Shown: positions 32,474 through 42,377, numbered from the stretch's first letter. The stretch: DNA of 64,000 nucleotides from JAJTHB01 sp033763775 (GCA_033763775.1 JANRJW010000013.1:186001-250000); one strand, 5' to 3'. The notes: generated by a model not told the origin, from the sequence alone. Numbers and translations are program-made.

Positions 32474-35086
32474 ATGAAGCCGCTGCCCAAAAACTACGAC
32501 CATAAAGAACGCGAAAAACACTGGCAGCGCGTGTGGGAAACGAGTGATGTGTATCATTTCCGCGATGACACGGCGCGGGATAAGACCTTCGTCATTGATA
32601 CGCCGCCGCCGACCGTCTCCGGCCTGCTGCATATGGGGCATATCTTCAGCTACACTCAGGCGGATTTTGTCGCGCGCTACCAGCGTATGGCCGGTAAAGA
32701 TGTGTTCTACCCGATGGGGTTTGATGATAACGGCCTGCCCACGGAGCGCCTCGTTGAAAAAATCAAGGGCGTACGCGGCACAGGGATGCCGCGCGCTGAG
32801 TTTGTGGCGATGTGTAAAGAGGTGGTAAAAGAAGCGGAGGACGAGTTCCGCGCACTATTCAAAAGCACCGCCCTTTCCGTGGACTGGCGCAAGGAATACC
32901 AGACGATCAACGATGATGTACGCGCGCTGTCGCAAGCTTCTTTTCTGGATTTAGTGGCAAAAGGGCATGCTTATCGCGACTTCCGCCCTACCTATTGGGA
33001 CTGGGTCGACCAGACCGCCATCGCGCAGGCCGAGATCGAAAATAAAGAACTCCCCGGCACGATGAATGAAATTGAATTCACGCTGGAAGATGGCTCACCC
33101 CTTCTTATCATGACGACAAGGCCTGAGCTGCTCGGTGCATGCGTCGCGGTGATGTATCACCCAGAAAATCCAGATGCAGACAGATATAAAAATAAGCATG
33201 CAATCACGCCACTATTCGGCGTGCGCGTGCCGATGATTGCTGATGAAGCAGTTGAAAAAGAAAAAGGCACTGGCCTTGTCATGTGCTGCACCTTTGGCGA
33301 TGATACGGATAAGGAGTGGTGGAGAAAGTACAACCTTCCGCTCAAGGCTATTTTGGGTAAGGATGGCCGCCTTCAATGTGACATTGCCGAGCTAAACGGC
33401 CTGAAACCCAAACAGGCCAATGCAAAAATTCTGGAATTGCTTCAGGCTGCTGGAAAGCTGAAAAAGCAAACGGCCATGACGCATAGCGTCAAATGCGCGG
33501 AGCGCAGCGGCACACCGATTGAGATTATTCCCACCGAGCAATGGTTCGTGCGCATCACGGATAAAAAAGAAGCGCTGAAAGCTAAGGGCGCCCAGTGTCA
33601 TTGGCACCCGGACTACATGCGCGTGCGGCTGAATCAATGGATTGATGGCCTGAAAGAAGACTGGTGCATCAGCCGCCAGCGCTTTTTCGGCGTGCCCTTC
33701 CCTGTGTGGTATTCCAAACGCGCGGGAGAAGAAGGGAAGCCGATTTATGCCAATCCCAGCCAGCTGCCCGTTGATCCGCTGGTAGATACCCCTGAAGGGT
33801 ATAACCGCGACGAAGTAACGCCGGACATGGACGTGATGGACACCTGGGCGACATCCTCTATCTCCCCGCAAATCAATGCAAGGTCGCTTGAGAAAAACAA
33901 ACTCTTCCCCGCTGATATCCGCCCGCAGGCGCATGAAATCATTCGCACCTGGGCGTTTTACACCATTGTGAAGGCGCATCTGCATGAAGACTGCGTGCCA
34001 TGGAAAAACCTGATGATTTCAGGCTGGTGCTTAGCTGCTGATAAAACAAAAATGAGCAAGTCCAAGGGCAATGTGGTGACCCCCGTGGCGCTGATCGAGG
34101 AAAAAGGAACCGACAGCGTGCGCTACTGGGCATCCACCTCCCGCCTCGGCGCCGATACCGCCTTTTCTGAAGACTTACTCAAAATCGGCCGCAAGCTGGT
34201 GGGCAAAATCTGGAATGCCAGCCAGTTTGCCGCCCTGAACCTTGATAAGCTCAAAACCAAGCCAACCAATGCGCTGCAGGATGTAAAAAACGGCACCATC
34301 AGAGAGCCGCTTGATCTGTGGATTCTCTCGCGGCTTCATCGCACGGTGCATAAGGCGACACTGGAATTTGAGCGCTTTGAATACTCAGATGCGCGGGTGG
34401 CCATCGAAGATTTCTTCTGGAACGATTTCTGCGATAATTATCTCGAGCTGGTCAAGGCTCGTTCCTACGGTGAAGTGCCCGGCAATCAGCAATCTGCGCT
34501 ATGCACGCTTTACCACTGTCTGAACGCTCTGCTGAAGTTATTTGCGCCATTTGTGCCGCATGTCACTGAGGAAATTTATAGCCATCTCTTTGCTGATGAT
34601 TATGCGAAGTACGGCTCTGTCCATGCGCGCGGTCAGTGGCCGCAGGCTGCGGATTTCCCGCTGGATGAGAAGCATGAGCTAGCGGGCATGGCCGCGGTGG
34701 ATATTCTGAACGTGGTGCGTAAAGCAAAATCCGAAGCAAGCGTTTCGATCAAAAATCCGGTCGATAAGATTGAGGTGTTTGTTAGTGACGCTGCGGTAGG
34801 CTGGCCAGCGGTAGAGTCCGTCGCGCAGGATTTAAAACTCGCTGCCAATGCCTCGCTCTTAACAGAAAGTAAAGACGAGCGCCTTCCATTTACCTCCGAG
34901 AAAGGCTGGTTTAAGCTTTCTGTAACACTTGCAAAGCAAGAAGAACACAAGCGAAACCCCGCCCAGAAAGAGGAAGAAAAACTTGAAGGCGAAGTACTGC
35001 ACGGCCCTGGAAATCCTGACCTCTCCAAGCATGTAGTGCGTGTTCAGGTAAATGATCTTCCGCAGTCACTCGGTAAGCAGAAATAG
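32474..35086 (+). CDS. valS: Valyl-tRNA synthetase
   Basis: ValRS charges tRNA-Val. The 870-residue enzyme has the HIGH motif as HMGH (PPTVSGLLHMGH), a CP1 editing domain, and KMSKS as KMSKSKGN. The core has features (FDDNGLPTERLVEK, MDTWATSSISPQIN) of the archaeal-type enzyme reported for Rickettsia rather than the longer E. coli type. The conserved C-terminal coiled coil of bacterial ValRS seems short or absent. It follows asd by 2 bases, so the two are likely co-transcribed. Confidence 0.95.
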   Translation: MKPLPKNYDHKEREKHWQRVWETSDVYHFRDDTARDKTFVIDTPPPTVSGLLHMGHIFSYTQADFVARYQRMAGKDVFYPMGFDDNGLPTERLVEKIKGVRGTGMPRAEFVAMCKEVVKEAEDEFRALFKSTALSVDWRKEYQTINDDVRALSQASFLDLVAKGHAYRDFRPTYWDWVDQTAIAQAEIENKELPGTMNEIEFTLEDGSPLLIMTTRPELLGACVAVMYHPENPDADRYKNKHAITPLFGVRVPMIADEAVEKEKGTGLVMCCTFGDDTDKEWWRKYNLPLKAILGKDGRLQCDIAELNGLKPKQANAKILELLQAAGKLKKQTAMTHSVKCAERSGTPIEIIPTEQWFVRITDKKEALKAKGAQCHWHPDYMRVRLNQWIDGLKEDWCISRQRFFGVPFPVWYSKRAGEEGKPIYANPSQLPVDPLVDTPEGYNRDEVTPDMDVMDTWATSSISPQINARSLEKNKLFPADIRPQAHEIIRTWAFYTIVKAHLHEDCVPWKNLMISGWCLAADKTKMSKSKGNVVTPVALIEEKGTDSVRYWASTSRLGADTAFSEDLLKIGRKLVGKIWNASQFAALNLDKLKTKPTNALQDVKNGTIREPLDLWILSRLHRTVHKATLEFERFEYSDARVAIEDFFWNDFCDNYLELVKARSYGEVPGNQQSALCTLYHCLNALLKLFAPFVPHVTEEIYSHLFADDYAKYGSVHARGQWPQAADFPLDEKHELAGMAAVDILNVVRKAKSEASVSIKNPVDKIEVFVSDAAVGWPAVESVAQDLKLAANASLLTESKDERLPFTSEKGWFKLSVTLAKQEEHKRNPAQKEEEKLEGEVLHGPGNPDLSKHVVRVQVNDLPQSLGKQK

Positions 35087-35189
35087 CCACTCGCTGTCAT
35101 CAATCCGTCTGCGTTCTGTCATAAAAGATTCACAGTTGTAAACGTGAAAAACATCTCCCGATTTAGTAGATTGAATGGAGGGAGATGTT

Positions 35190-35369
35190 ATGGCTGCAAC
35201 TGATTTAATCGAAGAGATTCATAGTAACAGCCGACATCTTAGTGGGCAGCAACCACCCAATGTAACGCTTAGTTTTAAAGGTGTTTTATGCGGTCCTGGC
35301 ACGCTGGGAACGCATGCCGCCAGAGTAATGGCCAGTCAATGTCCGGATATACAGCGGGGGATAAGCTGA
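35190..35369 (+). CDS. Small hypothetical protein, 59 aa
   Basis: The ATG at 35190 follows GGAGGGAG by about 5 bases, a strong ribosome-binding site. The protein is soluble, has no known motif, and ends IQRGIS. Its TGA is followed one base later by the ATG of the next gene, suggesting coupled translation. No function is assigned. Confidence 0.65.
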   Translation: MAATDLIEEIHSNSRHLSGQQPPNVTLSFKGVLCGPGTLGTHAARVMASQCPDIQRGIS

Positions 35370-35370
35370 T

Positions 35371-35709
35371 ATGCTGAATTCCGATCGCGATATGATGGAA
35401 AGCCTGCCTCATTACAAATCGAAATATGAGGCTGCGAAGAAGATTAATGTGTATTTCATTCCGGCTTATGATGAGCTGAAGAAGGAGCGCATGTTTTACT
35501 ATGCCATCGCCAGCGCGATGCTGCATGAGCAGATGATGCACTGCCTTGAAAAGGGCGATATCCCGCACTTTGCGGTGATTGTGGAAAAGGGTTACGGCGA
35601 GCCATCAGCGCAGGTTAAAACTAAAATCAAAGATTATTATGGCTTTGATCATGATTTCTATGCGAGCAACGATAACAGCCGTCTGGAAAAAACCAGCCTC
35701 AACGCATAA
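35371..35709 (+). CDS. Hypothetical protein, paralogue of 54674-55021 product
   Basis: A 112-residue soluble protein. Its C-terminal half, HFAVIVEKGYGEPSAQVKTK followed by YYGFDHDF, aligns with DYGIIVESGEGEPSDEVKQK and EYGFNHQA of the protein at 54674-55021, so the two belong to one family. The middle (AYDELKKERMFYYAIASAML) may be an alpha-helical platform. Function unknown. It is coupled to the upstream 59-residue gene and ends at a strong terminator. Confidence 0.78.
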   Translation: MLNSDRDMMESLPHYKSKYEAAKKINVYFIPAYDELKKERMFYYAIASAMLHEQMMHCLEKGDIPHFAVIVEKGYGEPSAQVKTKIKDYYGFDHDFYASNDNSRLEKTSLNA

Positions 35710-35726
35710 CAAAACTCAGCGCAAAT

Positions 35727-35759
35727 AAAAAAAGCCCCCACCTATCGGTGGGGGCTTTT
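35727..35759. terminator. Bidirectional rho-independent terminator
   Basis: AAAAAAAGCCCCCACC-TATC-GGTGGGGGCTTTT: a long GC stem flanked by A and T runs on opposite sides. It can end both the plus-strand gene to its left and the minus-strand gene cluster to its right. Confidence 0.92.
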
Positions 35760-35780
35760 GCTTCATAAGAGGATTAACTA

Positions 35781-36257
35781 CTAGGCTGCTGAACGTCCAG
35801 CCGCTTTTGAAGCCGCTGCTTTATCCGCCTCGACCTGAGCAGTAAAGGTTGCTTCAGGTGCTTGAACATTACTAGTGAATGACTGTTTAACCTGAACCGC
35901 GCTCGCTACAGATGAAGCAACTGTTTGTCCAGCCGCCATCTGATTAATCTGCTCCGCCTGAGCCGAGGTAATAATCCCTTTTTCAACCGCTGCATTGATA
36001 ACAGAAGGAATGTTAGAGGTAACGGCTTGCTGAGGCGCAGCAGCTATGGCTGCATCCAGATTGGCAACGGCATTAGTTGCGCCTGCGGCAGCGGCGGCAT
36101 CACGTGCCTGCTGCATCGAAGCAACATCACTACCCATTGCCATCCCAGCTGCTAATTCTGCATCAGAAATTCTCTGCTGCGCCTGAGCCTGATCAGCATT
36201 TGCATACACTCTAACACCATCAGTTTTCGCAACCGGATTCTTTTGTTCTTCTGCCAT
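35781..36257 (-). CDS. Ala-rich hypothetical protein, 158 aa
   Basis: The protein starts MAEEQKNPVAKTDGVRVY and is rich in Ala and Gln throughout, with long stretches of Ala-Ala steps that suggest a helical, low-complexity structural protein. GGGAG 7 bases upstream supports the ATG at 36257; an ATG 12 bases upstream in the same frame is possible. A copy of the shared motif TGAC-N2-TTCTGTTAAA lies about 60 bases upstream. It is the last gene of the minus-strand cluster. Function unknown; it may be a virion or cargo protein. Confidence 0.7.
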   Translation of the reverse strand: MAEEQKNPVAKTDGVRVYANADQAQAQQRISDAELAAGMAMGSDVASMQQARDAAAAAGATNAVANLDAAIAAAPQQAVTSNIPSVINAAVEKGIITSAQAEQINQMAAGQTVASSVASAVQVKQSFTSNVQAPEATFTAQVEADKAAASKAAGRSAA

Positions 36258-36314
36258 ACTAACTCCCATGATTAATGTTGATGGCTTAATATAGCCAAAA
36301 CCCGACTATTTTTG

Positions 36315-36334
36315 TGTGACAATTCTGTTAAATT
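36315..36334 (-). promoter_or_regulatory. Shared phage-cluster motif, copy a
   Basis: The plus strand reads TGTGACAATTCTGTTAAATT, with TGAC at 36317 and TTCTGTTAAA at 36323. It lies about 60 bases upstream of the 158-aa gene start and overlaps the lysozyme stop. It matches copy b at 14 of 16 core positions. Confidence 0.6.
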
Positions 36335-36777
36335 TCAGGATCGGCCAAAAACATTGATTTTTCTGCATTTCTTCGCCTGACAAGCCCGTCAAGTTTTCTG
36401 CCCGATGCGTAAACCCAGCGCCCGAATTGGTTGGCTGCGGCCTCGCTCTCATTGGCATTAAGCAGCCTGAGAAGTGTTGATTTTGTGAACGCCCCCTCGC
36501 CGATATTAAAGACAAACGATACCAGCGCATCAAACTGGTTTTGAGTAAGCGGCACCTTTACCGTTTTTCTCACAGCACTTGCCGCTATTTCAGCATCAGA
36601 AGCAAGTAGCTGCTCGGCATGTTCACGAGTGATACGTTCCAGTGTTGCTGATTCTTGATTGGTGAGCACATGGCCATAGCCAATGGTTAGCTTGCCGCCC
36701 GCGCAAATGTAAGGTTCAGCGCAGAAGCCCTCAAATTCACGGATCAGCGAAAGGCCGTGCGTAGAAATGCGCATCAT
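36328..36777 (-). CDS. Phage-type lysozyme (GH24)
   Basis: A 149-residue endolysin of the T4-type muramidase family. The N-terminal REFEGF contains the catalytic glutamate, and the core GGKLTIGYGHVL followed by LTQNQFDALVSFVFN is diagnostic. There is no signal peptide, so release would need a holin or the neighbouring membrane protein. The start overlaps the stop of the upstream membrane/coiled-coil gene. It would digest peptidoglycan to free particles at lysis. Confidence 0.9.
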   Translation of the reverse strand: MMRISTHGLSLIREFEGFCAEPYICAGGKLTIGYGHVLTNQESATLERITREHAEQLLASDAEIAASAVRKTVKVPLTQNQFDALVSFVFNIGEGAFTKSTLLRLLNANESEAAANQFGRWVYASGRKLDGLVRRRNAEKSMFLADPEI

Positions 36778-37085
36778 CGCTTATCTGCCTTCTGATCAAG
36801 CTTATCGCTGAGTTTTAAAAACCACGCATTCATCTCATCGCGCAGCCGGTTCACTTCGCTGCGTTGAAGTTCAGAAAGCTTGAGAATATTTTCTTTATAA
36901 TCGCGCTCCATGCGCTCAATATATGCGTCCTGACGACCATTTTCCGCTTTAAGCGAGCGTATGTCGGAAATGGTATAGGCATAAATCATTCCGATACCGA
37001 AAATAACGCCAATAAAATTAACCAGATGGCCAAGATGAATCGTTGGATCAAAATGTGGCTTCCACGGTGATGATTTGTGTTTCAT
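36774..37085 (-). CDS. Membrane/coiled-coil protein next to lysozyme
   Basis: A 103-residue protein with one membrane segment (about residues 18-36, LVNFIGVIFGIGMIYAY) followed by a charged coiled coil (RSLKAENGRQDAYIERMERD onward). A GGAG ribosome-binding site precedes ATG 37085. Small membrane-plus-coiled-coil proteins beside endolysins often act as holins or spanins, so a lysis role is likely but not proven. Its TGA overlaps the lysozyme ATG. Confidence 0.78.
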   Translation of the reverse strand: MKHKSSPWKPHFDPTIHLGHLVNFIGVIFGIGMIYAYTISDIRSLKAENGRQDAYIERMERDYKENILKLSELQRSEVNRLRDEMNAWFLKLSDKLDQKADKR

Positions 37086-37093
37086 AATCGCTC

Positions 37094-38020
37094 CTAAATG
37101 CTGTGCCATGCACTGGCAGTGGCGGCAAAAAACAGGCGTCTGCTGTCGGCCGCCTGAGAAAGCGCCGTATTGGCAGCAAGATTATTGATCGTGTGGCCGG
37201 TGGATGGATAGACACTCAGCGCATTGGCGCCCTGATTAGCAACCAGCACAAATTCACCCGCCTCAGGCGCTGGAAGACGCACCCCTTGCGAAGCCGCAAC
37301 GGTTGAAACAATATTGATAGTTTTGGTGAGTGCTGTGGCTGTGGCTTGGGTTGTTCCCGCTGCAGCGATACCGGCAGCGATCGATTTAAATGCCACACGT
37401 CCGGTTGATGCGATCATTTTTAGCACATCGAGCCAGCTCGTCCCGTCTGCTGAAAGTTTTAAGGTGAAATTATCATCGCCGGTAGTGCCAAATTCAGCAC
37501 GGCCTGAAAATGCGGTCTGAAATAGAAAGCTGGCATTATCGGCCGCAGCGTTTTTATTGAGTTTCACCTGTGTGCCAGCGCCGGTATGCGTAAATAGTGC
37601 CGCGCTGCTTGCCACCGCTAGTTTGTTAGTTGCATCCGCTGTGGTATTAACCCCAAGTAGCGAGAGGTTCTGCAGCTGCGATAAGTTCGTCGTCTGCGTC
37701 CATGCAGTGCCATTAAAGCTGTAGAGCACATCCTCATCCGCCACCCACAGTGTCGCACCTTCCTGGGGCGTAATAAACCGCCATACCTGATCAAAATAAG
37801 CGATATTTCTTGCCTGCCCAGCCCAAGCACCGGTGGGAGTTGAGCCAATAATATACACGTCACCGGCCACAGGCGAGGCTGGCGGTGTATTAATATCTCG
37901 GTCTTTGGCGCCGGTATTGAGCAGCGCATCAATGCGAATCAAGGCCTGATTAACCGTGATCTCTTTTTGCGCCTGCGCCTGCTCAACCAGTGTAACGCCG
38001 AGGTGGCTGGTGGTTGCCAT
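37094..38020 (-). CDS. DUF2793 family phage protein
   Basis: A 308-residue phage protein. The N-terminal half matches DUF2793 (HLGVTLVEQAQAQKEITVN and SPVAGDVYIIGSTPTGAWAG), a domain often at the 3' end of alphaproteobacterial phage and GTA-like clusters. The C-terminal half is Ala/Thr-rich beta-structure, as in tail fibres or host-contact proteins. It follows the tail gene cluster, so a tail-tip or fibre role is a reasonable inference. It is separated from the TIM-barrel gene by a plus-strand gene. Confidence 0.85.
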   Translation of the reverse strand: MATTSHLGVTLVEQAQAQKEITVNQALIRIDALLNTGAKDRDINTPPASPVAGDVYIIGSTPTGAWAGQARNIAYFDQVWRFITPQEGATLWVADEDVLYSFNGTAWTQTTNLSQLQNLSLLGVNTTADATNKLAVASSAALFTHTGAGTQVKLNKNAAADNASFLFQTAFSGRAEFGTTGDDNFTLKLSADGTSWLDVLKMIASTGRVAFKSIAAGIAAAGTTQATATALTKTINIVSTVAASQGVRLPAPEAGEFVLVANQGANALSVYPSTGHTINNLAANTALSQAADSRRLFFAATASAWHSI

Positions 38021-38089
38021 AATTTACTCCTTAAAAAAGTTTTCTTTGGTGAATCAATCTATTATGATGTAAAAAAATGAGGTTTTCCG

Positions 38090-38623
38090 ATGCCAACACT
38101 TGCTGAAATCAAGCGCCAGATAGAAGTCTGCCCGGGGCGCTACATCTTCTGGACAGAAAAAGAAATCCGCGCCCTTCCCGAAATTCTGGAGCCTGATGAA
38201 ACAATCAGAGCCGTCACCTCCGGCATCATGAACAACAGCACATGGCTGGGTGTCTGTACCAGTCGCCGCCTCATCTTCCTGAACCGCGGCATGATTTTTG
38301 GCCTGCGTCAGGTGCAGTTCCCACTGGAGCGCATTCAATCGATTGATCATGAATTCACGATCTTTTTTGGCTCCATCAGCGTCTGGGATGGCGCCAGCTC
38401 ATTTACCATTCGCCTCGTGCTGAAAAACTCCATCATGCCGTTTGTCAAAGCGACAGAGGAAGCGATGTTTGAGGCCAAAAGAGCCAGTGCACGCATGCAT
38501 GCACAGCCAGCTGCCGCGGCGACGGATGTAGCAACGCAGCTGGCCAAGCTCGCCGAGCTGAAAGAAAAAGGCTATCTTACCGACGACGAGTTTCAGCAGC
38601 AGAAAAAGAAGCTGCTTGGATAG
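38090..38623 (+). CDS. PH-like domain and SHOCT protein
   Basis: A 177-residue protein that reads on the opposite strand to the surrounding phage genes. The N-terminal two thirds, including ILEPDETIRAVTSGIMNNST and TSRRLIFLNRGM, look like a bacterial PH-like domain (bPH), and the C-terminus LAELKEKGYLTDDEFQQQKK is a SHOCT motif. Such proteins are soluble and often bind membranes or other proteins. It is a plausible moron (host-benefit gene) in the cluster. Its function is unknown. Confidence 0.8.
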   Translation: MPTLAEIKRQIEVCPGRYIFWTEKEIRALPEILEPDETIRAVTSGIMNNSTWLGVCTSRRLIFLNRGMIFGLRQVQFPLERIQSIDHEFTIFFGSISVWDGASSFTIRLVLKNSIMPFVKATEEAMFEAKRASARMHAQPAAAATDVATQLAKLAELKEKGYLTDDEFQQQKKKLLG

Positions 38624-38666
38624 GCCGTGTGGTCGTTCACGCAGTACAGAAAATCATATTTTCGGC

Positions 38667-41600
38667 CTAAACCACAGCATTTGCGGCATAGCCGCGCCCT
38701 ACGATTTCAGAAATCTGGTAAATGCGCACCTCAACCGATGATGGCAAGCTGCCGAAATCAGCCACCTGCTCAGCCGCGCTGTAAATAACCATTGGCGCTG
38801 TAAGCGCTGTCCAGCTGCGAGCAATACTTGCTCCGTTCATCACCTCGACATCATAGCGCTCTGATGCTTCGTTCAGCGGCACATCCACATTATCCTGCCA
38901 CACGCCGCCCTGACGTGCGCGACGCACCCAGCGCAGCGTGATGGTTCCCGATGCATCGCGGCTTGCCGACACATGCACCGGACTATACGGCCTGAGCGCG
39001 GCGCCGCGATAGGTGAAGCTGGTAGAAGGTGCTGCGGTCAGGCTGCCGCCAAATGTCACCGCCTTGAAATCGCGTGCAAGCCCGATCAGTGCTGTAGGTG
39101 CCGTAAGCCGCGTCACGCGTGCATCCAGCAGCACAAAGCGCTCGCCGGCGCTGTGGCCAGCAATCGCCCATTCTGTCCCGAGTCTGCCGCGAAGCAGCCC
39201 GCTTAAGCGATATTTCCCTGGCTCAAGTAGTGTGGCACTGCGAAACTGAAAAAGCTCATCGCCAAGTAGCGCAAGATTAGCGCCATTGAGCACCGCAATC
39301 TCGCTGACGCTCTGCAGCGCCCCCTGCCCGATCAGGCTGACGGTCACGGTTGATACCGCATCAAACACCTGCGCCGTGCCTGTCGCCAGCGCATCAAGCG
39401 CAGTGCCGATCACCGCCGCCGCCGCAATATCACCCACGCGCGAAAAACTCGCCCCTGCATCATCCGATCGATAAAGCGCCGCACCGCTCCAGGGTTCTGA
39501 AAGCCCGGCGCCTGCGGCTCTGATAATCGCTTTATCCACCTCATCGCCGGGCAAGGCAGCCGTATCAAGCAGCGCAAGCGAGGTCGCTGATACATCCGAT
39601 GTCGGCGATGCAGGTTCGTTTGATAAGCCCGGCACGGAGTAAAAATCATACGCCGTTACATCATCAGCAGTGGCACGCACCAGCACCTTTCCATCGGCCT
39701 GAAGCCTTGTGTAAATCAGCCTCATACGATGGCTGACGCCAGCAACCGTCACCGTCATGACATCGCCGGGATCAAGCAAACAGTGCCGTGTTGAAAGCAT
39801 GAATTCATAGCCCACACGTGCTACCCATGCGGTATAAAGCCGTGCATCTGCAATATTTCGTGCGAGCTGGTCAGACAATACCACCGGCAGATCCAGCGTC
39901 ACCACCTCGCGGCTGCCGCTCATTTCACGCTGCGAATATTGCGTTTGTGTCTGATAGCTGGCGATTCGGCTGAGATAAACCACATTCACACGGCGCGGAA
40001 GCTCCACCTCCTGCGCGCGCGTGATGCGAAACCGTGCTTCTACACCACCCTCACTTGCCTGTAATAAATCAGACTCAGTTAAACTTAGCTGTGATGCTGC
40101 GCCGCGTGGTACAAATTGAAGCAAGCCATCTGATTCCACCGCATCAAAGAAATAGGCTTGTGCGAGTGCCTCCACCGCATCACGAACACTCTGCTGGCTG
40201 GTGATAACAAATCCTTCCACCTGATCGCTGATTTTATCTAGCTTAAGATTCTCAGCGGCAAGTCCAATACGCAGACATAGATCTTTAATAATTGCGCCGA
40301 GGCTGGAAATCCCCAGCTTGCCCTGCACCCAGTGGCCTGTTTTCCATGCATCGCCATCACTCCAGATGGTTTTCAGATCAGGCCAGTAAGGGTAAGGCCT
40401 CGCGTCCCATGTCCAGACAAAAAGACGCTCCACCATGGCGGAATTTTTCCATTGCTGCTCGGTGGCAATCAGCCCTGCGCGCTGCGCACGAAAATCGATT
40501 CTGCCGCGCGAAAAATAAGGTAGTGCGCTTGAAACACTGGTAGGATCATAAAACACATTGGGCTGGTTCGTGGCGCAGTCCACGCTGGGAAATCCATATT
40601 CCGTGAACCATATTGTCTTAGATTGTGGCACCCATGGCGTGCTGGCACCGCCGGGGTTAACATGGGGGTTATTCCAGAACCAGCTTAGATTTTTCCATGC
40701 ATACGCGGGAGCAAGGGGCGTCTGTATGGTGCGCGCTGTGTCGCTGTAAAACCAATCATACCCCTCGCCCGACACCCATCCTGCCTTAATTGCATCCACG
40801 TCATAGACGCTGCTGGGCGAGTCGGTGAGCGGGAAATAAGCATCGATGCCGATAAAATCAATCGAGCTCGATGCCCAGAGCGGATCCATATGATACCAGC
40901 CGCCGATGGTGCTGTGATATTCTGACCAGTCTGCTGCATAGGTTACCTTTACTTCTGTGCCCACAATCGATTTCACATTCGCGGCAAGCGTTGCGAGCTG
41001 GCTTACTGCCGGATACACGCCCGGTGTGTTCGTCACTTTTGTCAGCCCCTTCATTTCGGAACCGATAGAAAACGCATCCACATAAGGTGCCATCAGGCTG
41101 GCATAATGCAGAATGAAATCGTTATAGCCTTCAGTTTTGGTAAAGAAGCTGCTGACGTCTGCTGCCGAACCAGTCAGCTCGCCGCGCCATGGTTTACCGG
41201 TAGTATCCATGAAGATCAGCGGATAAAACAAAATTTTATAGCCGCGCGCGCGAAGCTCGGTCGCGTAGCGTATGAGGCTATCATCGTCCGGTGTGCCGCC
41301 ATATTGCGGTGAGCCAGCAAGCTGGGTAATCAGCCTCGCGCTCGAACGTGTGTAGCCCGCCACCTGCCAGCTATCAGGGCTGGTGGTTGCACCATTTTGA
41401 TATTCAACGCCGGGTTTAATCACGCAGCTCGCGGCATCCAGGCTATCGCCAAACCACGCCACCACCAGCGATACCCACTGCACATTAGGGCAGGTTTCTT
41501 CAAGCTGATCCAGCGAAAGCACGCTATTGGCCTTGCCGCTGGGGTTATGCATGTTGATGACCTGCTGGCTACCCTGCTGCACCCAGCCGGAGCCAGAGGA

Positions 41601-42347
41601 TAGACCGGGTATTTTCTGCTGCACCTCAGTATCATATACAAATTCGCCAGCGCCCGGAATCATCACCATGCCCTTGATCATCGATTCAAGAGTCTCCCCG
41701 GCATAGTCAGGCTGAATCAATTTTCGCTTCACTTCAAACGTGAAATTGGGAATACGGTTGCCAAATTCTGCCAGCTGAAAATCTTCAAACACAACATAGC
41801 ATTGGCCGCGATAGGCGGGAGTGCGCGCCGCCCCCTCAAAACCGCTGATAAGACTATCAGGCAGCTGATCCTCATCACCGCGATAAATGCGGAGCTGAAG
41901 GGTTGATAAATCCAGTGGTTTGGCGTCTGCCCAGATACGCAGCACACCATCCACCGGCCCCTCACAAACACTCACCGCTAGCGAGACGCTGTAGCTGTAG
42001 GTGGTCGTAGATTGCGAAACACGCCCACCCCCGCCCTTTCCCCCAACACCACCAGAGCTGGTGGTTGTGGTTGCCGTTTCTCTGATGGGTCGCGACCAGA
42101 TGATATTTCCACCCACGCGGCAAGCGCCATACACCAGCGGAATCATTTTGCCATAGGTAGAGCTCTGCACACCAAGATCAGTCAGGCGTGCGCCGCGGCT
42201 TCGGCTCTGGTTTTTTCCACCAAAAATATTGCGGTCGATCGCGCTGCCGATAGTCTGGCCGATACGCGAGCCAATATATGCCCCTACCGGCCCGCCAAAA
42301 TTCTGGCCAACAGCCGCACCCGCAGTACTCAGAACAATTGATGCCAT
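38667..42347 (-). CDS. GTA TIM-barrel-like tail protein (gp15-like)
   Basis: A 1226-residue tail protein. The N-terminal part with gly-rich VGQNFGGPVGAYIGSRIG and the middle, including WFTEYGFPSVDCATNQPN, match the large baseplate/host-specificity protein of the Rhodobacter GTA (gp15, DUF1983-like) with its glycoside-hydrolase TIM-barrel domain. The 5' gene order DUF2460, DUF2163, NlpC/P60 and this gene is the GTA gp12-gp15 order. The protein probably forms the tail tip that contacts the recipient cell. No lesions seen. Confidence 0.93.
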   Translation of the reverse strand: MASIVLSTAGAAVGQNFGGPVGAYIGSRIGQTIGSAIDRNIFGGKNQSRSRGARLTDLGVQSSTYGKMIPLVYGACRVGGNIIWSRPIRETATTTTSSGGVGGKGGGGRVSQSTTTYSYSVSLAVSVCEGPVDGVLRIWADAKPLDLSTLQLRIYRGDEDQLPDSLISGFEGAARTPAYRGQCYVVFEDFQLAEFGNRIPNFTFEVKRKLIQPDYAGETLESMIKGMVMIPGAGEFVYDTEVQQKIPGLSSGSGWVQQGSQQVINMHNPSGKANSVLSLDQLEETCPNVQWVSLVVAWFGDSLDAASCVIKPGVEYQNGATTSPDSWQVAGYTRSSARLITQLAGSPQYGGTPDDDSLIRYATELRARGYKILFYPLIFMDTTGKPWRGELTGSAADVSSFFTKTEGYNDFILHYASLMAPYVDAFSIGSEMKGLTKVTNTPGVYPAVSQLATLAANVKSIVGTEVKVTYAADWSEYHSTIGGWYHMDPLWASSSIDFIGIDAYFPLTDSPSSVYDVDAIKAGWVSGEGYDWFYSDTARTIQTPLAPAYAWKNLSWFWNNPHVNPGGASTPWVPQSKTIWFTEYGFPSVDCATNQPNVFYDPTSVSSALPYFSRGRIDFRAQRAGLIATEQQWKNSAMVERLFVWTWDARPYPYWPDLKTIWSDGDAWKTGHWVQGKLGISSLGAIIKDLCLRIGLAAENLKLDKISDQVEGFVITSQQSVRDAVEALAQAYFFDAVESDGLLQFVPRGAASQLSLTESDLLQASEGGVEARFRITRAQEVELPRRVNVVYLSRIASYQTQTQYSQREMSGSREVVTLDLPVVLSDQLARNIADARLYTAWVARVGYEFMLSTRHCLLDPGDVMTVTVAGVSHRMRLIYTRLQADGKVLVRATADDVTAYDFYSVPGLSNEPASPTSDVSATSLALLDTAALPGDEVDKAIIRAAGAGLSEPWSGAALYRSDDAGASFSRVGDIAAAAVIGTALDALATGTAQVFDAVSTVTVSLIGQGALQSVSEIAVLNGANLALLGDELFQFRSATLLEPGKYRLSGLLRGRLGTEWAIAGHSAGERFVLLDARVTRLTAPTALIGLARDFKAVTFGGSLTAAPSTSFTYRGAALRPYSPVHVSASRDASGTITLRWVRRARQGGVWQDNVDVPLNEASERYDVEVMNGASIARSWTALTAPMVIYSAAEQVADFGSLPSSVEVRIYQISEIVGRGYAANAVV

Positions 42348-42377
42348 ACAAAAAACTCAAAGATTAGATGAAAAATA

